The notes beneath the pieces were generated by a model. It saw only the letters and a program-made list of their open reading frames with translations. It did not search any database and was not told the origin of the DNA. The position numbers and the translations under genes were made by a program. This document shows positions 7,085 through 15,349 of a stretch of 25,613 bases of DNA, in pieces; positions within the stretch are counted from its first letter, which is position 1; the number at the start of each line of letters is the position of its first letter. Source of the stretch: DATLWR01 sp035576205 (GTDB lineage Bacteria; Pseudomonadota; Zetaproteobacteria; Mariprofundales; Mariprofundaceae); the NCBI GenBank assembly GCA_035576205.1, contig DATLWR010000106.1:1-25613 (forward strand), given 5' to 3'.

Positions 7085-8776
7085 ATGAGTCGACTCTCCG
7101 TTGTGTTTTACTGGCACATGCACCAGCCCTTTTACCGTGAAGCCGACACCGGCCGTTACCACCTGCCGTGGGTCTACCTGCATGCCATGAAGGACTACAC
7201 CGACATGGCGAACATCCTCGAACAGGTCCCCGATGCCCGCGCGGTAATCAATTACGTGCCGTCGCTGACCGCCCAGCTCGAGGATTACGCCGCCAACCTG
7301 GGCGAATTCCTCGACAACCCGGCGACCATCCTGCGCGACCCGCTGCTCGCCGCACTGGCGCGGGAAAGCGGCGACTACAGCAAGAGCGAGCGCAAGTTCA
7401 TCCTGGAAAGCTGTTTCAGGCTCAACCACCAGCGCAACCTGCATCGCTACCCTCCCTACAGCCGGCTGTGGAATCTTGCCGAACACGCCAAGGCCAACGA
7501 GGCGATCGACTTCCTCGGCAACCAGTTCTTCTTCGACCTCGTCACCTGGTACCACCTGGCCTGGCTGGGCGAAACGGTGCGCCAGGTCAACTTCGTCGCC
7601 CGCCGTCTGATCGAGAAAGGGCGGCTGTTCACCTATCAGGATCGCCGCGAACTGCTGTCGCTGATCGCCGCACTGCTTGCCGATATTCCGAAAAAACACC
7701 GCAAGCTGGTGAAAGCCGGCAAGATCGAGCTGACCACGACCCCCTACGCGCATCCGATCATCCCGCTGATGCTCGACTTCCACACGGCGCGTGCCACCGT
7801 CCACGATGCGCTGATCCCGAAGGAGCCCTATCCCGGCGGCCGCGAGCAGGCCCGCGACCACATCGACATGGCGCGCCGCTCGCACGAACAGCTGTTCGGT
7901 GAAACGCCCGCCGGCTGCTGGCCGGCCGAAGGCTCGGTTTCCGAGGAGACGCTGGCGCTGCTCGGCGAGGCGGGCTTCGACTGGTGCGCCACCGGCGAGT
8001 CCGTGCTGCACCACTCGCTGGGCTACAACTTGCGCGACCACGAGTTCCAGAACCTGTTCCACCCCTGGCTGGTCGGCGAGGGAGAGAAGCAGATCACCTG
8101 CTTCTTCCGCGACGACCGCCTCTCCGACCTGATCGGCTTCGAGTATTCGCGCTGGCGAACCGAGGATGCAGTGGCCAACTTCATGCACGAACTGGCCGGC
8201 ATTCACCACCGCACCCAGGGCATGGCCGCCCCCGTCGTCGCCATCATCATGGACGGCGAGAATGCCTGGGAGCATTACCACGAGAACGGCTACCCGTTCC
8301 TGATCCGCCTCTACCAGTCGATCGCCGATCATCCGGACTACGAATTGACCACCTTCTCCGATTACCTGCACCACCATCCGGCCACCGAAACGCTGGAGAA
8401 GCTGGTGCCGGGCTCGTGGGTGTACGGCAATTTCGCCACCTGGATCGGCGATGCCTCCAAGACCCGCGCCTGGGAGCTGCTGATCCAGGCCAAGAAGGCC
8501 TTTGACCGCCGCATCGACAGCCTGAGCCCCGAACAGCAGGAAGCGGCGCGCGAGCAGCTCAGGATCTGCGAAGGCTCCGACTGGTGCTGGTGGTTCGGCG
8601 ACTACAATCCGTCCGAAGCGGTACGCGATTTCGACGGCCTCTACCGCCAGCATCTGAAAAAACTCTACCAGCTCGTCGGCGAACCGTTACCCGCCTCGCT
8701 GGATACGCCGATCTCGCATGGCGGCGGCCATGCCGAAGGCGGCGGCACCATGCGCAGGGGTGGTGCCGACTCGTGA
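7085..8776 (+). CDS. GH57 family glycoside hydrolase (alpha-amylase / glucanotransferase type, COG1449-like)
   Basis: This 563-residue GH57 protein probably hydrolyses or transfers alpha-glucan chains by a retaining mechanism. The conserved regions are visible: HMHQPF (11-16, region 1), TTTPYAHPIIPL (217-228, region 2), CWPAEGS with the nucleophile Glu282 (region 3), and IIMDGENAW with the acid/base Asp390 (region 4). There is no signal peptide, so it should act in the cytoplasm on stored glucan. The start at ATG 7085 (MSRLSVVFYWH) has GGGAAGG 6-7 nt upstream; an ATG 33 bp earlier has no such site. Its stop TGA overlaps the malQ start by 4 nt. Whether it is an amylase, a branching enzyme or a 4-alpha-glucanotransferase cannot be decided from sequence alone. 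Confidence 0.9.
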   Translation: MSRLSVVFYWHMHQPFYREADTGRYHLPWVYLHAMKDYTDMANILEQVPDARAVINYVPSLTAQLEDYAANLGEFLDNPATILRDPLLAALARESGDYSKSERKFILESCFRLNHQRNLHRYPPYSRLWNLAEHAKANEAIDFLGNQFFFDLVTWYHLAWLGETVRQVNFVARRLIEKGRLFTYQDRRELLSLIAALLADIPKKHRKLVKAGKIELTTTPYAHPIIPLMLDFHTARATVHDALIPKEPYPGGREQARDHIDMARRSHEQLFGETPAGCWPAEGSVSEETLALLGEAGFDWCATGESVLHHSLGYNLRDHEFQNLFHPWLVGEGEKQITCFFRDDRLSDLIGFEYSRWRTEDAVANFMHELAGIHHRTQGMAAPVVAIIMDGENAWEHYHENGYPFLIRLYQSIADHPDYELTTFSDYLHHHPATETLEKLVPGSWVYGNFATWIGDASKTRAWELLIQAKKAFDRRIDSLSPEQQEAAREQLRICEGSDWCWWFGDYNPSEAVRDFDGLYRQHLKKLYQLVGEPLPASLDTPISHGGGHAEGGGTMRRGGADS

Positions 8777-10248
8777 GTAGTTGGATCGACCATCGCCGAT
8801 CGGCGGTCCTGCTCCATATCACCTCCCTCCCCGGCCCCTTCCACAAGGGTGTCCTCGGACCGGAAGCGATCCGTTTCATGGACGAGATGGCCGATGCCGG
8901 CTTCAGCGTCTGGCAGTTTCTGCCGCTGGGGCCGACGCACGGCCACGGCTCGCCCTACGAGAGCCTCTCTTCCTGCGCCGGCAGCCCCGAGCTGATCGAC
9001 CTGCGCGAATGCGCCGAACGCGGCTGGCTGGATGCCGACCTGCTGAAGGGCTGCAGGACGGCCGAACAGCATGCGGCGCTCCGCCGCCAGGCGGCTGTGG
9101 GGTTCTGGAAGCAGGTCGAGGACGAACCGGCGCTGGCCGAGACCGTCATGGCCTTCGAGTCGCTGCAGGCCGACTGGCTGCAGGATTTCGCGCTCTTCAC
9201 GGCACTCAAGGTGGTGTTCAACGACCAGCCCTGGTGGAGCTGGCCCGAACCATTGCGCGACCGGCATCCGGAGTACCTGGCGCAGGCCCGGCTCGATCAT
9301 GCCATGCTGATCCGCCAGACCGTTTTCGAGCAGCTCATGTTCGAGCGCCAGTGGCACCGTCTGAAGACGCATGCCGAAAGCCTGGATCTGAAACTGTTCG
9401 GCGACCTGCCGATCTATGTCGCCCACGACTCAGCCGATGTCTGGGCCAACCGCGACCTGTTCACCGTCAATGCCCGCGGCCTCTGCCAGGAGGTGGCCGG
9501 CGTGCCGCCCGACTACTTCTCGGAAACCGGCCAGCGCTGGGGCAACCCTCTCTACCGGTGGGAGAAACTGGCGGCCGACGGCTTCGACTGGTGGGTGCGC
9601 CGCGTGGCACGGCAGCTGGAGCGCATGCACCTGTTGCGCATCGATCATTTCCGGGGGCTGGAGGCCTACTGGGCCATCCCGGGCGAAAGCCTCGACGGCA
9701 TCATCGGCGAATGGCGCAAGGCCCCCGGCGAAGCATTGCTGCAGGCGCTTACCGACAGGCTCGGCAGCCTGCCGCTGATCGCCGAGGACCTCGGCATCAT
9801 CACACCGGAGGTCGATGCGCTGCGCGAGAAATTCGGCCTGCCCGGCATGAAGATCCTGCAGTTCGCCTTCAACGGCGACGCCAACAACCCGTACCTGCCT
9901 GCCCGCCACACGCCGGACAGCGTCGTCTATACCGGCACGCACGACAACGACACCACGCTCGGCTGGTTCGAATCGGCACCGGCGCATGTGCAGAAGCATG
10001 CCCTGGACCTGTTGCACGCCAAGGCCGCCGATATGCCGTGGCCGCTGATCGAAGCCGCCCTCGCCTCGCCGGCCATGCTCGCCGTCATCCCGATGCAGGA
10101 CCTGCTGGAACTGGGCGGCGAGGCGCGCTTCAACACGCCGGCCACCCTCGAGGGCAACTGGAGCTGGCGCATGCGTGCGACGCCCGATGCGCTGCAGAAC
10201 GCGTGGTGGAAAGCCGGAGAGCTGAACAGGCTGCACCACCGCTGCTGA
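8773..10248 (+). CDS. malQ: 4-alpha-glucanotransferase (amylomaltase), GH77
   Basis: MalQ moves alpha-1,4-glucan segments between chains with release of glucose, reworking linear malto-oligosaccharides. The 491-residue product has the GH77 signatures SPYESLSSCAGSP (60-72), FGDLPIYVAHDSADVW (209-224) and the 250s loop with SETGQRWGNPLY. The catalytic trio is Asp291 (LRIDHFRG), Glu338 (IAEDLG) and Asp391 (GTHDNDT), close to the positions in Thermus amylomaltase. The start is GTG 8773, within a GTGA overlap with the GH57 stop codon and preceded by AGGGGTGG. The frame stays open upstream inside the GH57 gene, but homology begins here. The overlap implies translational coupling to the GH57 enzyme. 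Confidence 0.95.
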   Translation: MSSWIDHRRSAVLLHITSLPGPFHKGVLGPEAIRFMDEMADAGFSVWQFLPLGPTHGHGSPYESLSSCAGSPELIDLRECAERGWLDADLLKGCRTAEQHAALRRQAAVGFWKQVEDEPALAETVMAFESLQADWLQDFALFTALKVVFNDQPWWSWPEPLRDRHPEYLAQARLDHAMLIRQTVFEQLMFERQWHRLKTHAESLDLKLFGDLPIYVAHDSADVWANRDLFTVNARGLCQEVAGVPPDYFSETGQRWGNPLYRWEKLAADGFDWWVRRVARQLERMHLLRIDHFRGLEAYWAIPGESLDGIIGEWRKAPGEALLQALTDRLGSLPLIAEDLGIITPEVDALREKFGLPGMKILQFAFNGDANNPYLPARHTPDSVVYTGTHDNDTTLGWFESAPAHVQKHALDLLHAKAADMPWPLIEAALASPAMLAVIPMQDLLELGGEARFNTPATLEGNWSWRMRATPDALQNAWWKAGELNRLHHRC

Positions 10249-10258
10249 TCCCGGCGCC

Positions 10259-10996
10259 ATGATCGACAGCCACTGCCATCTCGACGACCCGCGGCTGGAT
10301 GCGTGCCGTGGCGAAACTCTGGAGCGCGCCCGCAGGGCTGGGGTAACATGTTTCGTCGTCGCCGGCACCGGTGCCGGCGAATGGCCGCGGCTGCAGCAGC
10401 TCTGCCGTGAAGAGGCCGGCATCCACGCCGCCTACGGCATCCACCCGTGGTATTGCGACCGCCACCAGCCGCGCCACCTGGAGGATCTCGACGCACTGCT
10501 CGACGGCGCCATAGCACTCGGCGAGTGCGGACTGGATGCGACCCAAGGCAAACCGGATGCCGATACGCAGCTGTGGTGGCTGCGCCGGCAACTGGCGCTG
10601 GCTGCCGAACGACGACTACCGGTGATCCTGCACTGCGTGCGCAGCACGATGCCGTTACTGACGGAGCTGCACGGCTTCCCGGAACTGCGCGGCGTCGTGC
10701 ACGGCTTTGGCGGCAGCCTCGAGGAGGCCCGGCAATTCACGATGCTGGGCTTTCACATCGGCATCGGCGCCATGGTGCTGCGCGAGCGGGCAAGCAAAGC
10801 GCACAGACTCGCCGCCGGGCTGCCGCTTGCGCACCTGATGCTGGAGACCGACGCGCCGGACGGACTGCCCGGCGAACTCAACGAGCCGGCCAACCTGCCG
10901 CGCATCGCCGATACGGTCGCCGCATTGCGCGGACAGCCGGCGTCGGCGATCATCGCCGCCTCCGATGCCAACACCACGGAGCTATTCCGACTGTGA
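10259..10996 (+). CDS. TatD-family metal-dependent hydrolase
   Basis: TatD-family proteins are cytoplasmic TIM-barrel nucleases or phosphodiesterases that use two divalent metals. The 245-residue product has the ligand set: His5 and His7 (DSHCHLD), Glu89 (GECGLD), His125 (ILHCV), His148 (VVHGFGG) and Asp198 (ETDAPD). It is slightly shorter than typical TatD (about 260). The gene follows malQ by 10 bp and precedes tcdA by 10 bp, both without a strong ribosome site (upstream is CCCGGCGCC), suggesting coupled translation in one long plus-strand transcript. Its presence beside the glucan genes probably reflects operon packing rather than shared function. Exact substrate (DNA 3' ends, D-Tyr-tRNA or other) is unknown. 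Confidence 0.9.
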   Translation: MIDSHCHLDDPRLDACRGETLERARRAGVTCFVVAGTGAGEWPRLQQLCREEAGIHAAYGIHPWYCDRHQPRHLEDLDALLDGAIALGECGLDATQGKPDADTQLWWLRRQLALAAERRLPVILHCVRSTMPLLTELHGFPELRGVVHGFGGSLEEARQFTMLGFHIGIGAMVLRERASKAHRLAAGLPLAHLMLETDAPDGLPGELNEPANLPRIADTVAALRGQPASAIIAASDANTTELFRL

Positions 10997-11006
10997 GCCT
11001 TGATCC

Positions 11007-11744
11007 ATGAACGACATGCACGAACGTACCCGCATCCTGATCGGCCAGGAGGGGCTGGACCGGCTGGCCGCCGCGCACGTGCTGGTCGTCGGGCTGGGCG
11101 GCGTCGGCGGGGCCGCGGCCGAAGCGGTGGTACGCGCCGGCATTGGCACCGTCACGCTGATCGATCACGACAAGGTCGGCCTCTCCAACCTCAACCGCCA
11201 GCTGATCACGCTGCAATCGAACGTCGGCGAGCCGAAAACGAAGGTGGCGGCGGCCAGGCTCGCCGACATCAACCCGAAGGCAGCGATCCGGCCGCACGAG
11301 GGCTTCCTGCACCCGGAGAACGTCGAGACGGTGCTCGCCGAATACCGCCCCGACTACGTGCTCGACTGTATCGATTCGATTGTCTGCAAGGCAGCCCTCG
11401 TGGCCGCCTGCCAGCGGCTCGGCATTCCGGTGGCGAGCAGCCTCGGCGCCGGTGGGCGCACCGACGTCACCAAGGCGCATATCCGCAAGCTCGCGAAAAC
11501 CCACACCTGCGGCCTGGCACGGGAACTCAGGATGAAGCTGCGCAAGCTGGGCGGCTCGCTCGACTATCCGGTGGTCTATTCCGACGAACGCGCCGTCAAC
11601 GCCCAGCCGCACCAGCCACTGGCTCACGATCCGACGGCGCGGCCGCGCGCCACCAACGGCACCATCTCCTACATGCCGAACCTGTTCGGTTTCATGCTGG
11701 CCGGCTACGTCATCAAGCAGCTGCTGGAGACGCCGGCTGCCTGA
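11007..11744 (+). CDS. tcdA: tRNA threonylcarbamoyladenosine dehydratase (TcdA/CsdL, E1-like)
   Basis: TcdA uses ATP to cyclise t6A at position 37 of ANN-decoding tRNAs to ct6A. The 245-residue protein has an E1/ThiF-type Rossmann fold: VLVVGLGGVGG (25-35), the acidic LIDHDKVGLSNLNRQ (51-65) with Asp53 and the Asn/Arg pair, then DCIDSIVCK, and a C-terminal NGTISYMPNLFGFMLAG segment typical of CsdL. It lacks the CxxC zinc pairs of ThiF/MoeB, which supports the TcdA assignment. The ATG lies 10 bp after the tatD stop with a weak ribosome site. It is the last gene of the plus-strand run that starts at glgC. Confidence 0.93.
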   Translation: MNDMHERTRILIGQEGLDRLAAAHVLVVGLGGVGGAAAEAVVRAGIGTVTLIDHDKVGLSNLNRQLITLQSNVGEPKTKVAAARLADINPKAAIRPHEGFLHPENVETVLAEYRPDYVLDCIDSIVCKAALVAACQRLGIPVASSLGAGGRTDVTKAHIRKLAKTHTCGLARELRMKLRKLGGSLDYPVVYSDERAVNAQPHQPLAHDPTARPRATNGTISYMPNLFGFMLAGYVIKQLLETPAA

Positions 11745-11758
11745 GTCCAATCAGGCAG
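11737..11758 (+). terminator. Stem-loop at the end of tcdA
   Basis: A perfect 8-bp inverted repeat, CTGCCTGA and TCAGGCAG, with a 6-nt loop includes the tcdA TGA stop codon. No U-run follows, so it is either a weak or factor-assisted terminator or a 3'-end protecting hairpin between the convergent tcdA and phosphoesterase genes. Confidence 0.5.
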
Positions 11759-11793
11759 GGTCAATCAGTCGGCAGCAGAGGCAATCGACAGGA

Positions 11794-13218
11794 TCAGTCG
11801 GGCTGCTGCGAGAAATCGAAGGCGTTCAGCAGGTTGTTGGCCTGCGCATCGCGGGTCGTCAGCGGTTTCAGATCCCAGCGCGCCTCGATGAAGCGCAGGA
11901 TCGAGGTCGTGTCGTACTGCGTGTGATCGACGAAATGGCGCTTGGCGAACGGCGAGATGATGATCGCCGGCACGCGCGAGCCCGGCCCCCAGCGATCGAC
12001 CTTGGGCGGTGCCACATGATCCCAACGGCCGCCGTGCTCGTCGTAGGTGATGATGATCGCCGTATCCTTCCACAGCGGGCTGTGGCGGACGGCGGCGACC
12101 AGGTCAGCGACATGCTGCTGGCCGCGCTGCAAAGCTGCATAGCCCGGATGCTCGTTATCCGGGCCCAGCGGCTTGACGAAGGAGACGGCCGGCAGCTCGC
12201 CCTGCTTCACCGCCGCGATGAAGTCCTTTTCGTCCTTCAGGTGCTCGGCCTTGGCGGCCGTTCCGTCGGCATAGTTGGCGAAATAGGCGAACGGCTGGTG
12301 GTGGTACTGGAACAGCGGATCGGCATGGCCGGCCATGGCGTCGTCCCAGCCGCCCGAATACCAGGCCCACGAAATGCCCTTCTCCGACAGGCGGTCGCCG
12401 ATCGTCGGCATGGTCTGGTTCGGCACCAGCTTGTCGGCCGGCACCCCGCCCGGATGCGGCATGTTCACCGAGTAGGCGGTGTTAACGACATAGCCGTCGG
12501 GTGTGACCGCACCGTCGCCGGAGGACGAATGGCCGGGCCGTACGTCCGGGGTGGGCACGCCATCGGCATCGAGCTTCGCGATCATGCCGGCAGGCGCATC
12601 AGGGAAGCGCGGTGCCGCGGCACAGATCAGGTACATGTGGTTGAGGAACGAACCGCCGAAGGCGGCATGGAAGAAGTTGTCAGCCAGCACGAACTGCTGC
12701 GCGAGCTTGCCTTCCGGCAGGTTCGTGGCGTCGAAACCGGACATCACCAGGCCGGGGTTGTCGCTCCAGGCCATGAACTTGTCCATCTTGCCGCCGTCGA
12801 TCTGCTGCTGCTCGGTATAGAAGCGGTGCACCAGGTCGCCGGTCTTTTCATTCGGCCGGATATATTTCGCCAGATTATAGGGCACCACCGGCATACCGGC
12901 CGGGAAGCGCGAATCGAAGCTGTTGCTGCCCCACGGCTGCGGCATTCTGTGATACGGTTTGCCGTCGAGATCGACCTGCCTGAAACTGGACTGCGCATGG
13001 GCGATGCCGTTGGCACCCGGGAAGTGGCCGTAGAGCGCATCGAAGCTCCAGTTCTCCTGATAGATGACGATGACGTGCTGGATCCTGGCAAGTTCTGCGT
13101 CACCATCCTCACCGGCATGGGCGGGCATAGCCCCCAGCAGCAGTGCGCCAGCGATGGCGACGATCAGGGTCTGCATCCGGAAGGTGCGGGCGAATCTCTG
13201 GAAATGCGGCAATGTCAT
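11794..13218 (-). CDS. Exported phosphoesterase, acid phosphatase AcpA / phospholipase C family (PF04185)
   Basis: The 474-residue protein is predicted to be exported and to hydrolyse phosphate esters outside the cytoplasm. An N-terminal signal sequence is clear: a basic start, a hydrophobic core (about 16-31) and a likely cut after MPAHA (35). The family motif YQENWSFDALYGHFPG (53-68) carries the Glu-Asn metal/phosphate residues, and the distal metal site appears as TYDEHGGRWDHV near residue 390. No twin-arginine is seen, so Sec export is likely. ATG 13216-13218 has AAGGAA upstream; Met15 is a possible second start that keeps the signal sequence. A Pho-box-like site lies 87 bp upstream, suggesting phosphate-starvation control. 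Phosphatase versus phospholipase activity cannot be told apart here. Confidence 0.9.
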   Translation of the reverse strand: MTLPHFQRFARTFRMQTLIVAIAGALLLGAMPAHAGEDGDAELARIQHVIVIYQENWSFDALYGHFPGANGIAHAQSSFRQVDLDGKPYHRMPQPWGSNSFDSRFPAGMPVVPYNLAKYIRPNEKTGDLVHRFYTEQQQIDGGKMDKFMAWSDNPGLVMSGFDATNLPEGKLAQQFVLADNFFHAAFGGSFLNHMYLICAAAPRFPDAPAGMIAKLDADGVPTPDVRPGHSSSGDGAVTPDGYVVNTAYSVNMPHPGGVPADKLVPNQTMPTIGDRLSEKGISWAWYSGGWDDAMAGHADPLFQYHHQPFAYFANYADGTAAKAEHLKDEKDFIAAVKQGELPAVSFVKPLGPDNEHPGYAALQRGQQHVADLVAAVRHSPLWKDTAIIITYDEHGGRWDHVAPPKVDRWGPGSRVPAIIISPFAKRHFVDHTQYDTTSILRFIEARWDLKPLTTRDAQANNLLNAFDFSQQPD

Positions 13219-13305
13219 GGTCCGGTTCCTTGTCTGGGATGGTTACGGCCGCAGGCGACCCGCTGCCGTTGTGGCGCATGTTCCACGCGCTATCCCCCTG
13301 CCGCT

Positions 13306-13323
13306 ATCACAGCAATGTGACAC
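13306..13323 (-). promoter_or_regulatory. Pho-box-like operator upstream of the exported phosphoesterase
   Basis: Read on the minus strand, the site is GTGTCAC-ATTG-CTGTGAT: two 7-mers close to CTGTCAT with the 4-nt spacing of a PhoB dimer site. About 11-12 of 14 key bases agree. A weak -10-like GATAGC follows 11 nt downstream, the arrangement expected for a PhoB-activated promoter. The same bases also form the inverted repeat TCACA-N4-TGTGA, so another dimeric regulator is possible. Confidence 0.4.
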
Positions 13324-13357
13324 GAAAGAGCAGCGGAGTTCTGCCGGCTTCGGGAGG

Positions 13358-14266
13358 TCAGGCGCCTTCGGACCGCGACGCCAGCGTCGCATCCCACAGC
13401 CTGACCTGGTTGCGGCCGGCCTGCTTGGCCGCATACATCGCCGCATCCGCCCGTTCGATCGAGGTTTCGACACTGACATCCGGATCGAGAAGCACCATGC
13501 CGATGGAGATTGTCGTCCGGATGGGCAGCTTGTCGACCTCGATCGGGCTGCCTTCGATCAACTTGCGCATGCGCTCGCCGATCAGCAGCGCGGTCTCCAG
13601 GGGAGTGTTGGGAAGCATCAGCACGAACTCCTCGCCACCGTAGCGGAACAGCTTGTCATAGGGTCGCAGATCCCTGATCAGAGTCGAGGCGATATGCGTC
13701 AGCATGCGGTCGCCGGCCTTGTGCCCGTGCCGGTCGTTGATCTGCTTGAAGTGATCGATGTCCAGCATGGCGATCGTGCAGCTGCCGGCACCACGCGCCA
13801 CCAGCTCCTGCTGCTCGCGCAGCGTGGCCAGCATACCGTAGCGCGTATAGGCGCCGGTCATCGGATCGAGGTTGTAGAGTTCCCCCTCGATCTCGTGTTT
13901 CAGGGAATAGAGCTGCAACCGCATGCGCTCCAGCGTGTTGGCGAACTGGTCGTAGATGCGCGGCTCGATGCGCATCTCCGACATCGAGACATGCAGCAGC
14001 TTGGCAACCTGTTCGTGCAGCTGCTTGTGCTCGTTTTCAATGGCCGCAAAGGTGGGATGGCTGCGCAGTGCGCTGCTCGAATAGTTGTAATACCACTGGC
14101 CGAAACGGCATAGCTTGAAAGCATCATCGTCGATATCGCGCTGGTCGGGTGGCAGCTTGCAGATCAGGGTCCGTACCAGCTGGTAGTACCACTGGTCGTG
14201 ATTGTCGATGGCCTGATCGACCTGAACCAGAATATTGTCCAGTTCCTTGTGGCTGACTTCGAACAT
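13358..14266 (-). CDS. Diguanylate cyclase with N-terminal CZB zinc-sensing domain (DgcZ-like)
   Basis: The protein should make cyclic di-GMP from GTP under control of an N-terminal zinc-binding CZB domain. With the start at ATG 14266, the four zinc ligands are His23 (NHDQW), Cys53 (KLCRFGQW), His80 and His84 (EHKQLHE), each one residue away from those in E. coli DgcZ/YdeH. The GGDEF domain follows (about 130-295) with NLDPMTGAYTR, LDIDHFKQIND and an active GGEEF (210-214). An RxxD inhibitory site (Arg201-Asp204) lies exactly five residues before GGEEF. No membrane segment is present. The frame also has a GTG two codons earlier, but GGGGGAG is better spaced for the ATG. Upstream is a TATATA -10-like element. 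It is a stand-alone cytoplasmic gene. Confidence 0.93.
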   Translation of the reverse strand: MFEVSHKELDNILVQVDQAIDNHDQWYYQLVRTLICKLPPDQRDIDDDAFKLCRFGQWYYNYSSSALRSHPTFAAIENEHKQLHEQVAKLLHVSMSEMRIEPRIYDQFANTLERMRLQLYSLKHEIEGELYNLDPMTGAYTRYGMLATLREQQELVARGAGSCTIAMLDIDHFKQINDRHGHKAGDRMLTHIASTLIRDLRPYDKLFRYGGEEFVLMLPNTPLETALLIGERMRKLIEGSPIEVDKLPIRTTISIGMVLLDPDVSVETSIERADAAMYAAKQAGRNQVRLWDATLASRSEGA

Positions 14267-14301
14267 AATCACTCCCCCTGCCCATCAACTGCTCTGTTGC
14301 G

Positions 14302-14330
14302 TATATAGACGATCCAGAGACAAAGTTCAC
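14302..14330 (-). promoter_or_regulatory. Possible promoter of the CZB-GGDEF gene
   Basis: On the minus strand GTGAAC (14325-14330) and TATATA (14302-14307) are 17 bp apart and lie 36 bp upstream of the start codon. The -10 is good and the -35 poor, so this is a tentative sigma-70-like call. Confidence 0.3.
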
Positions 14331-14393
14331 TGCCACGCTACGGTGCCGGAATAACCAGTATCCCGATGCTACCCACGGCTCCTGAGTTGGGCC

Positions 14394-15251
14394 ATGATCG
14401 GACATATGAGGTTCGTGCTGCTGGCCCTGTCATCACTCGCCATCGCGCTGCTGTTGGCCGGTTTCTGGATGCTGTTCAACGAGGATCGCTATATCTTCTT
14501 TCCCGACCGGCAGATCGCCATCACCCCCGCTCAGCTGGGACTGGCATATCAGGAACTGCAGCTGCGGACCGACGACGGCATTCGCCTGCAGGCCTGGTGG
14601 ATCCCCGCGCCGCATGCGGTCGCCACCCTGCTCCATTTCCACGGCAATGCCGGCAACATTGGCCACCGCCTGCCGCTCTACCGCGAATGGCAGCGCCTGG
14701 GGCTCAACGTGCTGGCCGTCGAATACCGCGGTTACGGCAACAGCGAAGGCACGCCGTCCGAGCCGGGGCTCTACCGCGACGCCGAGGCGGCCTGGCGCTA
14801 CCTGACCGGGGTACGCCACATCCCGCCGGACCGGATCATCATTGCCGGGCGCAGTCTCGGTGCCGCCGTGGCCTGCCATCTGGCGCGCGGCAAGGAGCCG
14901 GCCGGCGTGGCGCTGGAGACGCCGTTCACCAGCATCCCCGACATGGCCCGCTACCACTACCCGTGGCTGCCGGTATGGCCACTGATCCGGAACCGCTTCG
15001 CCGCCGTCGACATGGTCCGCGATGTACGTGCTCCGCTGCTGGTCATTGGAGCGACCGACGACGGCATCGCCCCGCCGACCATGACCGAGCAGGTGTTCGG
15101 CGCCGCCAGCCAGCCGAAGCAATGGGTCGAGCTCAGGGGCGGACACAACGATTTCGACGAACAGTCGCATGCGGAATGGCAAGCCGCATGGCGGCAATGG
15201 CTGGCCAGCCTTCCGGCCCCGGAGGCAGCCGCAGCAGGGCAAGGTAGCTGA
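14394..15251 (+). CDS. Membrane-anchored alpha/beta hydrolase (Bem46/ABHD17-like serine hydrolase)
   Basis: A 285-residue serine hydrolase with an N-terminal signal anchor (about 7-28) followed by an alpha/beta-hydrolase domain, so the catalytic part is probably on the periplasmic side. The oxyanion region is HFHGNAGNIGHRLPLY (81-96). The nucleophile elbow is GRSLGAA (Ser154), the acid is likely Asp222 or Asp223 in GATDDGIAP, and the base is His251 in GGHNDF. This pattern matches Bem46/YfhR-type hydrolases whose natural substrates are mostly unknown. The start is uncertain between ATG 14394 and ATG 14406, and neither has a strong ribosome site. It diverges from the diguanylate cyclase gene across a 127-bp spacer. 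Confidence 0.88.
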   Translation: MIGHMRFVLLALSSLAIALLLAGFWMLFNEDRYIFFPDRQIAITPAQLGLAYQELQLRTDDGIRLQAWWIPAPHAVATLLHFHGNAGNIGHRLPLYREWQRLGLNVLAVEYRGYGNSEGTPSEPGLYRDAEAAWRYLTGVRHIPPDRIIIAGRSLGAAVACHLARGKEPAGVALETPFTSIPDMARYHYPWLPVWPLIRNRFAAVDMVRDVRAPLLVIGATDDGIAPPTMTEQVFGAASQPKQWVELRGGHNDFDEQSHAEWQAAWRQWLASLPAPEAAAAGQGS

Positions 15252-15274
15252 TACCCGCCGCTCCACCGCCCGTC

Positions 15275-15303
15275 TTGCGCAATTGCCCGGCTTTCATTTC
15301 AAT
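15275..15303 (+). promoter_or_regulatory. Possible promoter of the Yip1-like gene
   Basis: TTGCGC (15275-15280) and TTCAAT (15298-15303) are separated by 17 bp and lie 47 bp before the start codon. Each hexamer fits the sigma-70 consensus only partly. Confidence 0.3.
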
Positions 15304-15349
15304 ACGACGGGGGAAGGCGGGCCACAGATGCCTGCATGGGGAGGAAATC

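Noticed and set aside
6962..8653. A 563-codon minus-strand frame opposite the GH57 gene
   Set aside because: GH57 catalytic regions are complete on the plus strand; the antisense product has no coherent motifs.
11000..11926. A 308-codon frame shifted against tcdA and running into the next gene
   Set aside because: tcdA in the neighbouring frame has all family motifs; this frame crosses the stop codon and the convergent gene.
13307..13320. CRP-type site (TGTGA-N6-TCACA) before the phosphoesterase
   Set aside because: The half-sites are in the reverse order with a 4-bp spacer (TCACA-N4-TGTGA), so it does not fit CRP; the Pho-box reading is better but still tentative.
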